Origin: Plotosus lineatus
Lineage: Eukaryota > Chordata > Actinopteri > Siluriformes > Plotosidae
Assembly (NCBI GenBank): GCA_024760905.1
Contig: CM045729.1
Coordinates: forward strand, 60,935,580-60,999,579
Direction of reading: 5' to 3'
DNA length: 64,000 nucleotides
Position numbers and translations under genes: made by a program. Of this stretch, positions 1 to 11,716 are shown one piece after another; the first letter of the stretch is position 1, and each line of letters begins with the position of its first letter. The notes below the pieces were generated by a model. It was not told the DNA's origin. It saw only the letters and a program-made list of their open reading frames with translations, and did not search any database.

Positions 1-126
1 AGTAACCATGTATCCTGACATTATAGCTAAAAATCTAACAAACAAAAACATCAAAGACATCAACTCCAATCATTATAAAACAATGACACGTGTGTTAGAA
101 GCACGAGGCAGTGAAGAAGGTCGCCC

Positions 127-169
<43 letters not shown>

Positions 170-1127
170 GAGTTATACTTTGTTTAATACTGTACCACTT
201 TCTGTCGCTTTTTTACACGCTGAATTTTATTCTGAAACTCGGCGTCTTCACTTGGGTTGAGGGCGAGTAGCTTTGCGCTCTTCTTCTCCTCTTCCATGGT
301 GTATAAAATAAAAAACTCGACAAATAAACAAACACGATGGGGAAGAAATCAAAACCTACATACCACTCGTCAAACAACCACGTTTCTCTACAAAGGTATC
401 GCAATGTGCTCGCGAAAAACAGCACACTTCCTGTACTGAAAGAATTAATGCAGAGCAAACAGCGCCACCTACCGAATCGGAGGATACGGATGGTGTCAGC
501 TGCAGACGCCCATAAGATTAAAAAAACCTCCCCTGTCTCTTTTCAAGGCGAATTTCAGTTATTATCTGCACATGTGAAACTTAGTGAAGCATGACAAGCG
601 ATGCTTAGGTCAACACCCAACTGAACACCTTGAACTTGGAAAAACTTGATATGGGGTTTCTGTAGGATGGAACTATGGCACACACAGCTCGAAGTGCTGA
701 GGAAAATTATTCAGGAGCTGGTGATCTCGTTGCATGGCGATACTGGATCTCTGACCCTTTCTCCTTATCTTCCCTCTTATAGTTTTTTTCTGGGAGCTAC
801 CTCAAATAACAAGTGTAGACTCATCGACCCCAGACACTTGAATCTCTTAACAGCAGGAGATAGAAGCTGTTTCACCCAACATGACCAGTCGAGCTACGGC
901 AACCTTCAGAAATTGATTCTAAACATACAACAATGGCCACCTTTTGCAGGATATCATCTTTAAAACTTAATGAATATAACCTGTCCTGAAGGAAGTTTTT
1001 GTCTGTGCAACAATTTTTTAGTTATCCTCAAAATGTGTGGTGTGTGTGTGTGTGTGTGTGGGAAGTGGGGGGGGGGAGTTGGTTGGAGGGAAGTCCACTC
1101 TGTATGCATTTTTTAATTTTCTGAACA
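1..1127. other. Left edge: microsatellite and two small divergent ORFs, no gene recognised
   Basis: (CT)n(CA)n at about 129-168. A minus ORF starting at the ATG in cc-ATGGAA near 295 (37 codons, MEEEKKSAKLLALNPSEDAE) and a plus ORF at 337-594 (85 codons, MGKKSKPTYHSSNNHVSLQR) begin about 40 bases apart, both in good start contexts. I recognise neither. A (TG)n and G-run lies at 1029-1077. Confidence 0.4.
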
Positions 1128-1300
1128 TTTACAGCATTTGGCAGACACCCTTATTCAGAGTGATTAAATTCACTTTATACAACTGTGAAATTGAGGGTTA
1201 AGGGCCTTGTTCAAGGGCCCAACAGTTGCAGCTTGGTGATACTGGGGCTTGAACCTTTATTCTTCAGATTACCAGCACTGAGCCACCACTGCCCCTTCTA
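1128..1300 (+). repeat. Degenerate dispersed fish repeat
   Basis: The stretch around agggccttgttcaagggccc, cagttgcagcttggtgatac and tgagccaccactgcccc recalls a common fish repeat found in many intergenic regions. Assigned from memory of the motif. Confidence 0.45.
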
Positions 1301-1508
1301 CTGCATCCTATAGACTCTATATAATATATCTATATTATACAGCTATATCATATATCTATAGAGGTTTTGCAGCTGATGTCATGCAGACATTATCCCAATC
1401 CGGGTTTTGTTATTGGTGTGAAAACAAACCATTCACTCCGGCTCCAACACAATAGCACAAGCGTGTGTAAGGGTTTAATACTGCATTTATTTATTAAACA
1501 AGTGCAAA

Positions 1509-1772
1509 ATGGCACTTAACTGTGTTGCTGTTGGTTGTACAAATTATAGAGGAAAGAAACCGGGTGTTAAATATCACAGATTCCCTGCTAATAAGGCCCG
1601 ATGCGAGAAATGGATTTCTGCTTTGAAAAGAGCTGATACCGACAACAAAAGGAAAGATTGGCGACCAGCTCCTACTAGTCGTATATGTAGCAAACATTTT
1701 GTTGGATGCAAGTCATTTTTATCAGTAGATATATTATTATTTATTGTCTTACCACAGTTTGATTCTATTTAA
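1509..1772 (+). CDS. THAP-type C2CH zinc-finger protein, 87 aa (transposon-borne)
   Basis: Sequence-specific DNA-binding module. C5-x4-C10, then C60-x2-H63 fit the THAP pattern. F25-P26, W35 and F64 occupy the usual conserved positions, and KPGVKYHRFP and TSRICSKHF are typical. The start ATG lies in aaaATGG. The reading frame is open to a stop 17 bases before the LINE target site. There is no catalytic domain, so any product would bind DNA but could not transpose. It could also be a first exon whose partner exons were deleted. Confidence 0.75.
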   Translation: MALNCVAVGCTNYRGKKPGVKYHRFPANKARCEKWISALKRADTDNKRKDWRPAPTSRICSKHFVGCKSFLSVDILLFIVLPQFDSI

Positions 1773-1798
1773 CTGTATATCTGGTGTCCATTTATAAG

Positions 1799-4723
1799 TG
1801 CCCGCCCTCATGCCGGTCCCAAGCCCGGAGAAATGCAGAGGGTTGTGACAGGAAGAGCATCCGGTGTAAAACTTTTGTCAAAATACAAAATGCGAACCGT
1901 AAAGACAAATCTCATACTGGATTGGTCGAGGCCTGGGATAACAACTACCGCCATCAGTGTTGTTAACCAACAGAGTGCTGGTGGAAATTGGACTACAGTT
2001 GGTCAAAGAAGGAGAGGTCGAAGAAGGAGAGGTGGGAGGTGTGTCCGTAAGCAGAGAGAGAAGAGGAAAAGCATGAGTTTTGGACTGAGAGTAGGGACTT
2101 TGAATGTTGGAACTATGGAAGGAAAAGGTAGAGAGCTGGCTGACATGATGCAGAGGAGGATGGTGGACATACTGTGTGTTCAGGAGACCAGGTGGAAAGG
2201 TAGCAAGGCTAGAAGCTTAGGAGCAGGGTTTAAGCTGTTTTGTCATGGTGTGGATGGGAAGAGAAATGGAGTAGGAGTCATCTTGAAGGAGGGGATGGTC
2301 AGGAATGTTCTAGAAGTGAAAAGAGAGTCAGACAGAGTGATGAGTCTCAAGTTAGAAATTGAAGGTGTGATGTTAAATGTCGTTAGTGCTTATGCCCCAC
2401 AGGCAGGATGTGAGCAAGAAGAGAAGGAGAGATTCTGGAGTGAGTTAGATGAAGTGATGCAGAGTACCCCCAGAGGTGAAAGAGTGGTCATTGGTGCAGA
2501 CTTCAACGGACATGTTGGTGCAGGCAACAGAGGGAACGAGGAAGTGATGGGCAGGTTTGGTAACCAGGACAGGAACACAGAAGGACAGATGTTGATAGAT
2601 TTTGTAAAAAAGGATGGAAATGGCTGTGGTGAATACTTTGTTCCAGAAGAGAGAGGAGCATAGGGTGACCTATAAAAGCGGAGGTAGGGGCACACAGGTA
2701 GACTACATCTTGTGGAGGCGATGTAATTTGAAGGAAGTCAGTGACTGCAAAGTAGTAGTGGGTGAGAGTGTTGCCAAACAGCACAGGATGGTGGTGTGCA
2801 GGATGATGCTGATGGTAAGAAAGGTGAAAAAGGCAAAGGCAGAGCAGAAGACAAAGTGGTGGAAGCTGAAAAAGGAAGAGTGTCGTGTTGTCTTCAAGGA
2901 GGAGTTGAAACAGGCTTTGGGTGGTCAGGGAGTGCTTCCAGATGACTGGACAACTACAGCTAATGTGATCAGGGAGACAGGTAGGAGGGTACTTGGTGTG
3001 TCCTCTGGAAGGACAGTAGAGAAGGAGACTTGGTGGTGGAATGAGGAAGTGCAGGCATGTGTACAAAAGAAGTGGTTAGCTCAGAAGAAATGAGACATAG
3101 AGAGGATGGAAGAGAGTAAACAGGAGTACAGGCAGACACAGCGTAAGGCGAAGATAGCGGTGTCAAAGGCCAAACAGAGGGCGTATGATGACTTGTATGA
3201 TTGGTTGGACAGTAAAGAGGGAGAAAATGATTTATACAGGTGGCACAGCAGAGAAATAGAGATGGCAAGGACGTGCAGCAAGTTAGAGTGATTAAGGACA
3301 GAGTGGGAAACGTGTTGACTGATGACACAAGTGTGCTGGGAAGATGGAAAGAGTACTTTGAAGAGCTGATGAATGAGGAAAACGAGAGAGAAAAAAGAGT
3401 AGAAGAGGTGACTGTTGAGGACCAGGAAGTAGCAAAGATCAGTAAGGGTGAAGTGAGGAGGGCATTGAAGAGGATAAAGAGTGGAAAGGTAGTTTGTTCT
3501 GATGACATACTGGTGGAGGTATGGAAGGGTCTAGGAGAGGTCACAGTAGATTTTCTGACAAGAACAAGAACATTTGACAAGAACATTCAACAAGGTCTTA
3601 GAGATTGAGAGAATGCCGGAGGAATGGAGGATAAGTGTGCTTGTGCCCATTTTTAAGAACAAGGGAGATGTGCAGAGTTATAGCAACTACAGAGGGATAA
3701 AGTTGATGAGCCATACAATGAAGTTATGGGAAAGAATAGTGGAAGCTAGACTAAGGGCAGAGGTCAGCATTTGTGAACAACAGTTTGGTTTCATACCAAG
3801 AAAGAGCACCACATATGCAGTGTTTGCTTTGAGGATGTTAATAGAGTCGTACAGAGAAGGTCAGAAGGAGCTGCATTGTGCCTTTGTGGATCTGGAGAAA
3901 GCATATGACAGGGTGCCGAGAGAGGAACTGTGGTATTGCTTGAGGAAGTCTGGAGTGGCAGAGAAGTATGTTAGAGTGGTGCAGGACATGTATGATAGAT
4001 GTAAGACAGTGGTGAGGTGTGCTGTCGGTGTGACAGAAGAGTTCAAGGTGGAGGTGGGACTGCATCAAGGACCCAAGAGGAATGGTGAGGTTAGGTTACA
4101 GGGAGCAGAGATAAGGAAGGTGGAGGATTTTAAGTACTTAGGCTCAACAATCCAGAGCAATGGAGAGTGTGGAAAAGAGGTGAAGAAGCGCGTGCAGGCT
4201 GGTTAGAATGGTTGGAGAAAAGTGTCCGGTGTGATGTGCGATAGGAGAGTGTCAGCAAGAATGAAAGGAAAAGTGTACAAGACGGTGATGAGGCCAGCAA
4301 TGTTGTATGGTTTAGAAACAGTTGCGCTGAGGAAAAGACAGGAGGCAGAGCTGGAGGTAGCAGAGATGAAAATTTTGGGGTTCTCTTTGGGAGTAATGAG
4401 GATGGATAGGATCAGGAATGAGTACATCAGAGGGACAGCCCATGTCAGATGTTTTGGAGACAAAGTCAGAGAGGCTAGATTGAGATGGTTTGGACATATG
4501 CAGAGGAGGGATAGTGAGTATATTGGTAGTAGGATGCTGAGGTTGGAACTACCAGGCAGAAGGCCGAGAGGAAGACCAAAGAGAAGATTTATGGATGTGG
4601 TGAAGGACATGAAGGTCGTTGGAGTAAGAGTAGAAGATACAGAGGATAGAGTGAGATGGAGGCGGATGGTTTGCTGTGGCGACCCCTGAAGGGAAAAGCT
4701 GAAAGGAAAATAAGAAGAAGAAG
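1799..4723 (+). mobile_element. RTE-clade LINE, copy 1, catalytically dead
   Basis: Flanked by 9-bp duplications atttataag (1790-1798 and 4724-4732). Encodes an apurinic endonuclease (GTLNVGTMEGKGRE, CVQETRWKG, VSAYAPQAG, VIGADFNGHVG), then reverse transcriptase blocks ([25 protein letters not shown]) and the C-terminal RWFGHMQRR region. Relative to the copy at 47.3-50.5 kb it lacks the RT core from after VEVGLHQG to PKRN, including the FADD active site. The frame is also broken several times (about 2600-2665, 3090, 3290 and 3600, with a stop at 4204). It ends in an aagaagaaga tail. Confidence 0.88.
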
Positions 4724-4879
4724 ATTTATAAGCAAAACCCGCATTAGGATAATGTATGCATTACGTCAGCTGAAAAACCTGTATTGGGGTCAGAGGAAGC
4801 TTGGAGCCATTTCAATCAAATCCAGGTGAAGGTGTCGTGTCAATTTGCATTTTATTCTTTTTGTGGATTTCCTCCCTCA

Positions 4880-5070
4880 GTCTAAAGACATGCAACCACT
4901 CATGCTCACATTTACATTCGCCACACTCACATTCACATTACAATAATGTCCATGTCTTTGGACTGTGGAAGGAAACCCACAAAAGGATGAAAATGCAAAC
5001 TGCCTAGATGCAGGGCTCAGTCCCAGGACTTTCTTCCTCTAAGGCAGGAGTGCTAACCACTTTGTCACAA
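4880..5070 (-). repeat. Old HE/DANA-type SINE fragment
   Basis: Contains the reversed SINE landmarks catgtctttggactgtgg, ggaaacccaca and the tRNA-like ctaaggcaggagtgctaacc, with many substitutions. Confidence 0.55.
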
Positions 5071-5512
5071 CATATTGTTGATTTTCAATAATTAGACATT
5101 TTGTTTTTTGTTTTGATTTGATTTAGGTTTTTTTTTTTCACCAAACATGACTTTATCGGCTTGCTGTCAGCAGATGGTCTTCAGTATGGAGAGCATCGTA
5201 CCCACTGTGAGCAAACCTGAAGAGTCACTAGCTAGTTAAATTGTTCTGCGAGGACCTGTTTCTTCATATAATACTAATTCTACAAAAGCAATAAAATATG
5301 GAAGGAAAGTAATTAATATAATAATTTAACAATGTATTTTTCAACAATTAGATAGTTTTATCCCCACTAACTGCTATTTTTTGTGATTACTACAAGGAAA
5401 GGGTCTCAACTTAATGAGTTAGCTACATGCTACACGGCTTTCCTGCAAATTATTTTATGATTTGAACATCAACAATTTAGAAATCTCTAAATATAATCAT
5501 AGGTCAGTCTGT

Positions 5513-5745
5513 TGGGTTTTTACACCCGAGTCTACTGGCTCATCAGGCCGGTGATTATCCCCGGTTTCTGTATCGTGAAGCATCCAGGAGTTCAACTCCT
5601 CCTGGATGGGACGCTAGTCCATCGCAGGTTACCTTCCCAGTATATTTTTACTGGTACCCATTTCTATTGATGGGTGAACAGAGGCACACTTGTGGTTAAG
5701 ACCTTGCCCAGGGATCTTAGCACAGTGAGGGTCTCAGTGGGATAT
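5513..5745 (-). repeat. Second SINE family, 5'-truncated copy
   Basis: Shares aagtgtgcctctgt, cacccatcaatag, aatgggtaccagt, gatggactagcgtcccatcc and ggggataat with the repeat at 41119-41383 on the other strand. The tRNA-like head seen there is missing here. Confidence 0.55.
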
Positions 5746-6225
5746 AATAATAAAAAGCAATATTTCTTACATTCCATTGGACAAAATAAAATATCTGTTT
5801 TGCTCCATCTCAGAAATGAGTCATATCCCTCTTGGCTAATGCATTCATGAGGTGATGGTATAAATACAATATATTATGTGCAGTTCAGTGAATGGGGTGT
5901 CCCCTGTACTTTTTTAGTTTAGAGTTCTGATAAATTATGGAAGTATAAATATAAAATTCTGATATTAGTGTGTTTTTATTTATGTTTCAGTGTAGTATGT
6001 ACTGAGTATGTGAGTATGCTCAAAACCAGGTTTCCCAAGTCTTGTGCATTCACCATGAGACAGATGCATTTCAAGCAGTTCACACTCCACACCTTGTGTG
6101 TTGCATACTGAAAGGTAAAGAGGTAACACTTACCAAGCTGTCCTGCTATGCAAAATTAAAGGACAAGGCACAGACAAGGCACAGGCACATAATGATTTGC
6201 ATCAAACAATAATATTTAATAAAAA

Positions 6226-6261
<36 letters not shown>

Positions 6262-6388
6262 GATTTTTGAGGTAGAAGTAGTAGTATTTGTTGTAGTAAG
6301 AAGAGAAGGAAAAGTCAATGAGGCTGGTAGAAACAGGTAGCTTGAAGACAAAGAAGGAGGAGTAATGAAGTGTCCCTTTGTTCAATAG
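5746..6388. other. 5' flank of the PDE9A-like gene
   Basis: AT-rich, no coding evidence, a (GAT)n microsatellite at about 6226-6261. Any promoter or 5' UTR for the gene should lie here or further upstream, but no core promoter motif stands out. Confidence 0.35.
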
Positions 6389-6451
6389 ATGTCATACACT
6401 GTTCACAATCCATTCAGCTGTGTGCTGTGTTCGAGAGTGCTGTCGACCGGC

Positions 6452-6539
6452 ATGGAAACTAAAATCATTTATTTTACAATAAATGGAAGACCAGAGCAGG
6501 CTGAGTTTCCTACTGACTGTGCTGCACATGATGTCAAAG
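6452..6539 (+). CDS. pde9a-like: PDE9A-like coding exon 1
   Basis: Residues 1-30, starting [14 protein letters not shown], like the beta-strand start of PDE9A (KAIYLDIDGR). Donor AAAG|gtaagg. A possible splice acceptor (ttcaatag) lies just before 6389, so a non-coding upstream exon is possible. Confidence 0.85.
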
Positions 6540-6593
6540 GTAAGGTAAAGCTTGTCCTGTTATTGCTTTATGTTTCCCAGTATTGATTGTGTA

Positions 6594-6645
<52 letters not shown>

Positions 6646-8957
6646 TTACATGCTGATAATAATTTAAAACAAGTTGTCAGCTTGCCAATACAAAATGTGC
6701 ATTAAGGATTTTGGTGATCTGACCTTGTAATTAATCAAATCAAGACTGAATAGGACTGACTTTAAATGATAAGATGGAAAATAAAATGATTAGTGCTGCT
6801 CTGTTTCCATCATTATCAATATATGATTTTCTTTTTTAATTTATACATATTACGTTTTAAAAAGCATCCAGCCCTGTCCAGTCAGTAAATCACTGATACG
6901 TTGGATCACTAGTATATAAAATCCTTAATGTTGGTATGACAGTAAACTGTTTACTAGAACAAAGATGCTTCCTCGAATCACAGTTCTGACCTCTACCATA
7001 TATTATTTAGATACCGATATGGGTATGGTTTCACATTACTGAATAAAATAATTTAGCTTTATTGGAAAAATATGATTAATGTGAGTGTGAGTTTTTATAC
7101 CGGTTGGTTTATACTGAAAGCCCAAAGCCACAGGTGGTGCTGACAGAGCTCTCCTCAAGTGGCAGCTTTGAGTAAGTATATGCTGTTCATAAAACTCGTG
7201 TTGTTGTCTTAATTGAAAATGTGTGTACCCATGATTCTTATAGACTTGTTCCGGTCGGCAGCTGAAGCTGGTCCCCATGACATCCTAAAACTCTACAATC
7301 CCAAAGGAAATATCATTAATATCTCCCCTCAGCTAACCCCCAACACTCCTCATACATGCTACAAATTAGAGGTGGTTGCTGCAGACTGCAATAGTGAGCC
7401 AATAGGTATTTTCTTCCTTAAATCCATTTATCAATTTAGCAAACTGTTTGATTCTATTAAGATCAAGGGAAGACTGAAGCCTATCTCAGATGACTCTAAT
7501 TGAGATATACCATGAACAGCTCACCAATCCTTCACAGGGCCAACACACATAGGCAATAGAGGCAATTTGGAGCAACCAGTTAGCCTAGTGTGCATGTCTT
7601 TGGACTGTGGGAAAAAACCCAGATACACACAAGGAGAACACCCAATCACCATCTTGCTGAGAGGAGGATGTGCTGACCATGCCACCCCTCTGCCTTAAAT
7701 ATATTTATAGTTTATACAGTTATATTTTGCAAATATTTTAGTTGTTAGATGATGCCATACAGCACACTGTGACTGTGTGTGTGATGGGGGGGGGGGTTGC
7801 TATACCACAGCACTGTTGAACTCTCAAACCTAATTGGTGAAAAGCTGTTTAAGGTTTCTGTAACATAAATTCTGAGAATAGAATTGACGGAAAGTCAAAT
7901 CACAAATTTACACATAAATCGCTAGTGTGGCAGCAGAACAATCTATAAAATCATATATTTACAGGTTACAGTACTGGTGTAAGTATTTCAGAATCTGCTG
8001 ATCTGCTAGCTGGGGTGTCAAACTGACTTTTACTGAGAGGCACATCACTAAAGTTAAAGATGATCAAGGGTCAAATATTCACTGAATATCTATTCTAAAA
8101 GGGTCGAACAGCAGCGTGCTTGCATGCAATCTTTCAAGAGTCAAGAATCTGTTTACTTGGAATAGGCTGCTACCACCTAGTGGAAGCATGATGAATTAGG
8201 TTTCATGGTAATGGTCAATGAAAACAATGAATGCTAATCATATTCTTTGTAAGCCAGATACTGTAAAATGAAATGCTCAGCTGGATTTGGTCCGTGGGCT
8301 TGATTTTGAGACCTATGTGCTAGAGTTTTCACAGAATCGTACAAAAACAATAAACATTCGATGAGAAAGGGTTTGTTAATAGAAAATCTATGAAGACAAT
8401 CAAAGGACAATAACCAGACGAACTTGAGCTGACAGAAAGTGTAAAAAAAAGTATTTTTTTTAAACATTGTGAACAGACAGCATTTCTACATACAGTTCTA
8501 CTCCTCGCAGCCAAGCTCAATCATGTGAGGCTATTGCGAGAGCAAATTCACCAAAACTAAACAGCTAGAGGCTAAAGCCACATATTGTTTTTCTTTCTCT
8601 ATTTTAGAATATACTTAGATCACTTGATTGCAAAAAATTTAAAAGTACTATGCCATCTTCCAGGCACAGAGTTGGCAGTTGCCTTGGGCTTTGATCTTTC
8701 CGCCATGGAGAAAAGGTACTCATCAGTACCAGTCAAACTCCTGTGATCTTTCTCTATCTTAATCACATCAACAATTGACCAATAATAATAATAATAATAA
8801 TAAAAACAATGAACTAACACTTTCTCTAACAGGTTACAAAGCCTTGAGAAGAAGATACTTGTTGAATCTGTCAAGACTCCAGTTGTTGTTTATGAGATGA
8901 AGCAACAGGTGGAGTCATTCAGGGAAAAACTTGAGGTAAACAAATAGATTCCTACAG

Positions 8958-8992
<35 letters not shown>

Positions 8993-10166
8993 TCTCAATA
9001 ATGCACGAAATCTTGATTTTCATGCTGCTCAAAAAAGCTTGCTAGTGAAAGCAGTTCATCATTTGTAAATATTCTTCAGTCACATGATTTCCACCTGCTT
9101 AATGATCTGGTCATTTCTTCAGAGTGTGGAGCACCTGAGCTGGCTGGGTCTGTTTAAAGAAATGTCTGAAGGCACTCACAAACCTTCTCCATTCTACCAC
9201 AAGAGAACACTGCGCAAGACACGTGATGAGTGTGAACATGTCAAGGAAAAGTTCTTCCAGATGAGGTGAATACAATGAGTCTCCAGTCCTCTAAACACTT
9301 AGCTTTATAACACTATTTCATTAATCTTTACACAGTACCCTGGAGGTCTCTGAGGAGGTGAGGCAATACCTTAAGACACCAACCTTTGATAACTGGTAAG
9401 TTCTTGTGTAATTTCACAGCAGCACCTGAACTGTTTCCCAATCTGACTTTTGGTAATTCTGAAAAGATTCACATTTTTGGAAGTCAAAAGCTAGGAAGAA
9501 TATTATGTGTCATATTGTGTAGTATCTCGTCAAACGTTCTGTCTGTCAGTGCTCAAACCACCAAAATTGAATCTTTACAGTAATTTATTTAATCCAATCT
9601 GACACTTTATGATCTTTATACAGTATGCAATGCCAAGTTGTAGTCACCAATTTTATTCAGGTTTCCATTCTTCAGATCTGCTGTTTCTACTGTCATGTGA
9701 ATATAAAGATACGATTATTTTTCATTATAAACTAGTTGGTACTTCCAAAGCCTTGACAATCCAAACCAATCCACCTTTATTTATAAAGCAAGCATTAAAA
9801 AAAAACAATGGTAACATGGGAAATTCTGTTAATTTCTAACAAGTTTCCCTTGGTAATGTGTTGTCTGTTTGTAAGTTATCCATGAACATATGAAATCTAT
9901 ACCTGATTAACAGAAGATAAACAAAAGAGACTCATTCTAAAATCATGACAATTTTATTAGAAATGGCACATAAATGGTATAAATTCTTTCCTAGACTGTT
10001 TATATTTATTTATTTATTTATAATAACGGCCACAGCCGAGCTACACACCTGGCGCTCCATAGGATTTTTGCTGTTCGTTTACTTTCCATAGCGTGCAACC
10101 TTACAATGCAAAGATAGCAGCGATGGGGTCGCAATTCCATTCATTGCAAAAATATATATAATATGC

Positions 10167-10198
<32 letters not shown>

Positions 10199-10307
10199 TA
10201 ACATTTTTTTCTATTTTTGGTGTTTTCTATAGAAAATACAACATTAATGTAATTTTTTCCTTTTAATAATTATGTAGGTAGAAAGTCTCTTATAAGGAAA
10301 GTATGAG

Positions 10308-10341
<34 letters not shown>

Positions 10342-11382
10342 ACATGAGAGACAGAGAGAGAGTGTGAATGTATGTCTGTCTGTCTTCCTTTCGGCTTTTT
10401 CCCTTTTACTCGGGAGTCGCCACAGCGATCACATCTTGATTCACACGTTTGATTGGGCAGAGGTTTTTACGTCGGATGCCCTTCCTGTCACAACCCTTTT
10501 AGCAAGGGACAGAAACACGCTGACGACTTTGCAGCTCCTCTTTACGAAAGTCAGCAATGGTTCTTTTACATGCCTCTCACCATAGACAGTGACAGACATG
10601 GCCCGCCTTTGATAACCCAGTTAGCTGCACTGGGGGGGGGGGGGGGGCAGTGACAACCTTGTGGAGAGTGGGACTCGAACCCCCAACCTTAGGATCAGCG
10701 ATACAGTGCCCTATACCACTAGACCACCACTGCCCCCAGAGTGTGAATGTATATCAGGAAGGAAAAAAAGAGATCAAATATCTGTAAAGCAAAATGTGGA
10801 AAAATACCTGCTTCCATTTTGTGAGCAGTGTAATATTATATCATATCATGCACGTTCAAATATTTATTATCTGACCTCATTATTATACCGGAAATAAATC
10901 AGCTGTATCTTGCAATTCACTCGTTACGTATTCTCCTCCAGGCTGAAATTGCAGGAAGGTTTAAAATATTAAACCTCATCACCTCGTGGAAGTTGAGTAA
11001 CAAATGAGCTGTGCACCTGCTTTAATGTAATGGATGTTCATTACTGAAGCACAGCTCTTTCCCCTGCATAAAGAGGTCAAGGGAAGATTCAGTCCTTTGA
11101 TCTGCACGAAAGGCTTAATATCATTATGAAAGATTGTTTGGAAGCTTTGCAATCAATAGCAGACCCTCGGCTTTCAGTAATTTTTATTCAGGGGTCTTTT
11201 TATTGGATAATTTTTGAATACAGGCCTTTCAAATTTACAAAACAGTATGCAGCTTCTCCAGAGATGTAAAAATGGTTCAGGAAAGATGACGCATAGCTGG
11301 CAGCTTGGGGTTCCATCAAAGAGACTCATTAGAATATATTAGAATTAAGGAAACAAACCTGTTATGCACTCATATAGGACAT

Positions 11383-11457
<75 letters not shown>

Positions 11458-11676
11458 TATTTTAAAACAGTTTGATTTATATTTGTGTATAGGCAGTGGG
11501 AAGATGCTGAGATCATGGTGTTGCTCCAAGTGATGTACACTGACTTGGATTTTATCTCCACATTTAACATCGAGCTAGAAGTGCTTCAGCATTTTCTCTA
11601 CGAAGTCTACAAGCGTTACAACAACATCCCTTTCCACAATTTCAAGCACTGTTTCTGTGTCACTCAAATGGTGAGT

Positions 11677-11716
<40 letters not shown>

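Larger units (their letters stand above)
1361..4781 (+). mobile_element. Short THAP-domain DNA transposon with 48-bp TIRs, split by an RTE LINE
   Basis: Left TIR 1362-1410 and right TIR 4732-4780 are inverted copies (aggttttgcagctga against aggtttttcagctga at the ends), with about 42 of 48 bases matching. Flanking TA on both sides (1359-1360, 4782-4783) suggests a TA target duplication. Without the LINE the element is only about 490 bp and carries one ORF, a THAP zinc finger. It is therefore a non-autonomous, internally deleted relative of a THAP-encoding transposon. THAP domains occur in P, Kolobok and ISL2EU-type transposases; I cannot choose between them. Confidence 0.75.

Noticed and set aside
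6389..6451. Upstream in-frame ATG as the PDE9A-like start
   Set aside because: Not excluded, but the ATG at 6452 has a better context and puts every catalytic residue exactly one less than in human PDE9A2; a splice-acceptor-like sequence precedes 6389.
8600..8663. Earlier acceptor ctattttag for PDE9A-like exon 3
   Set aside because: In the required phase it meets an in-frame TAG within three codons.
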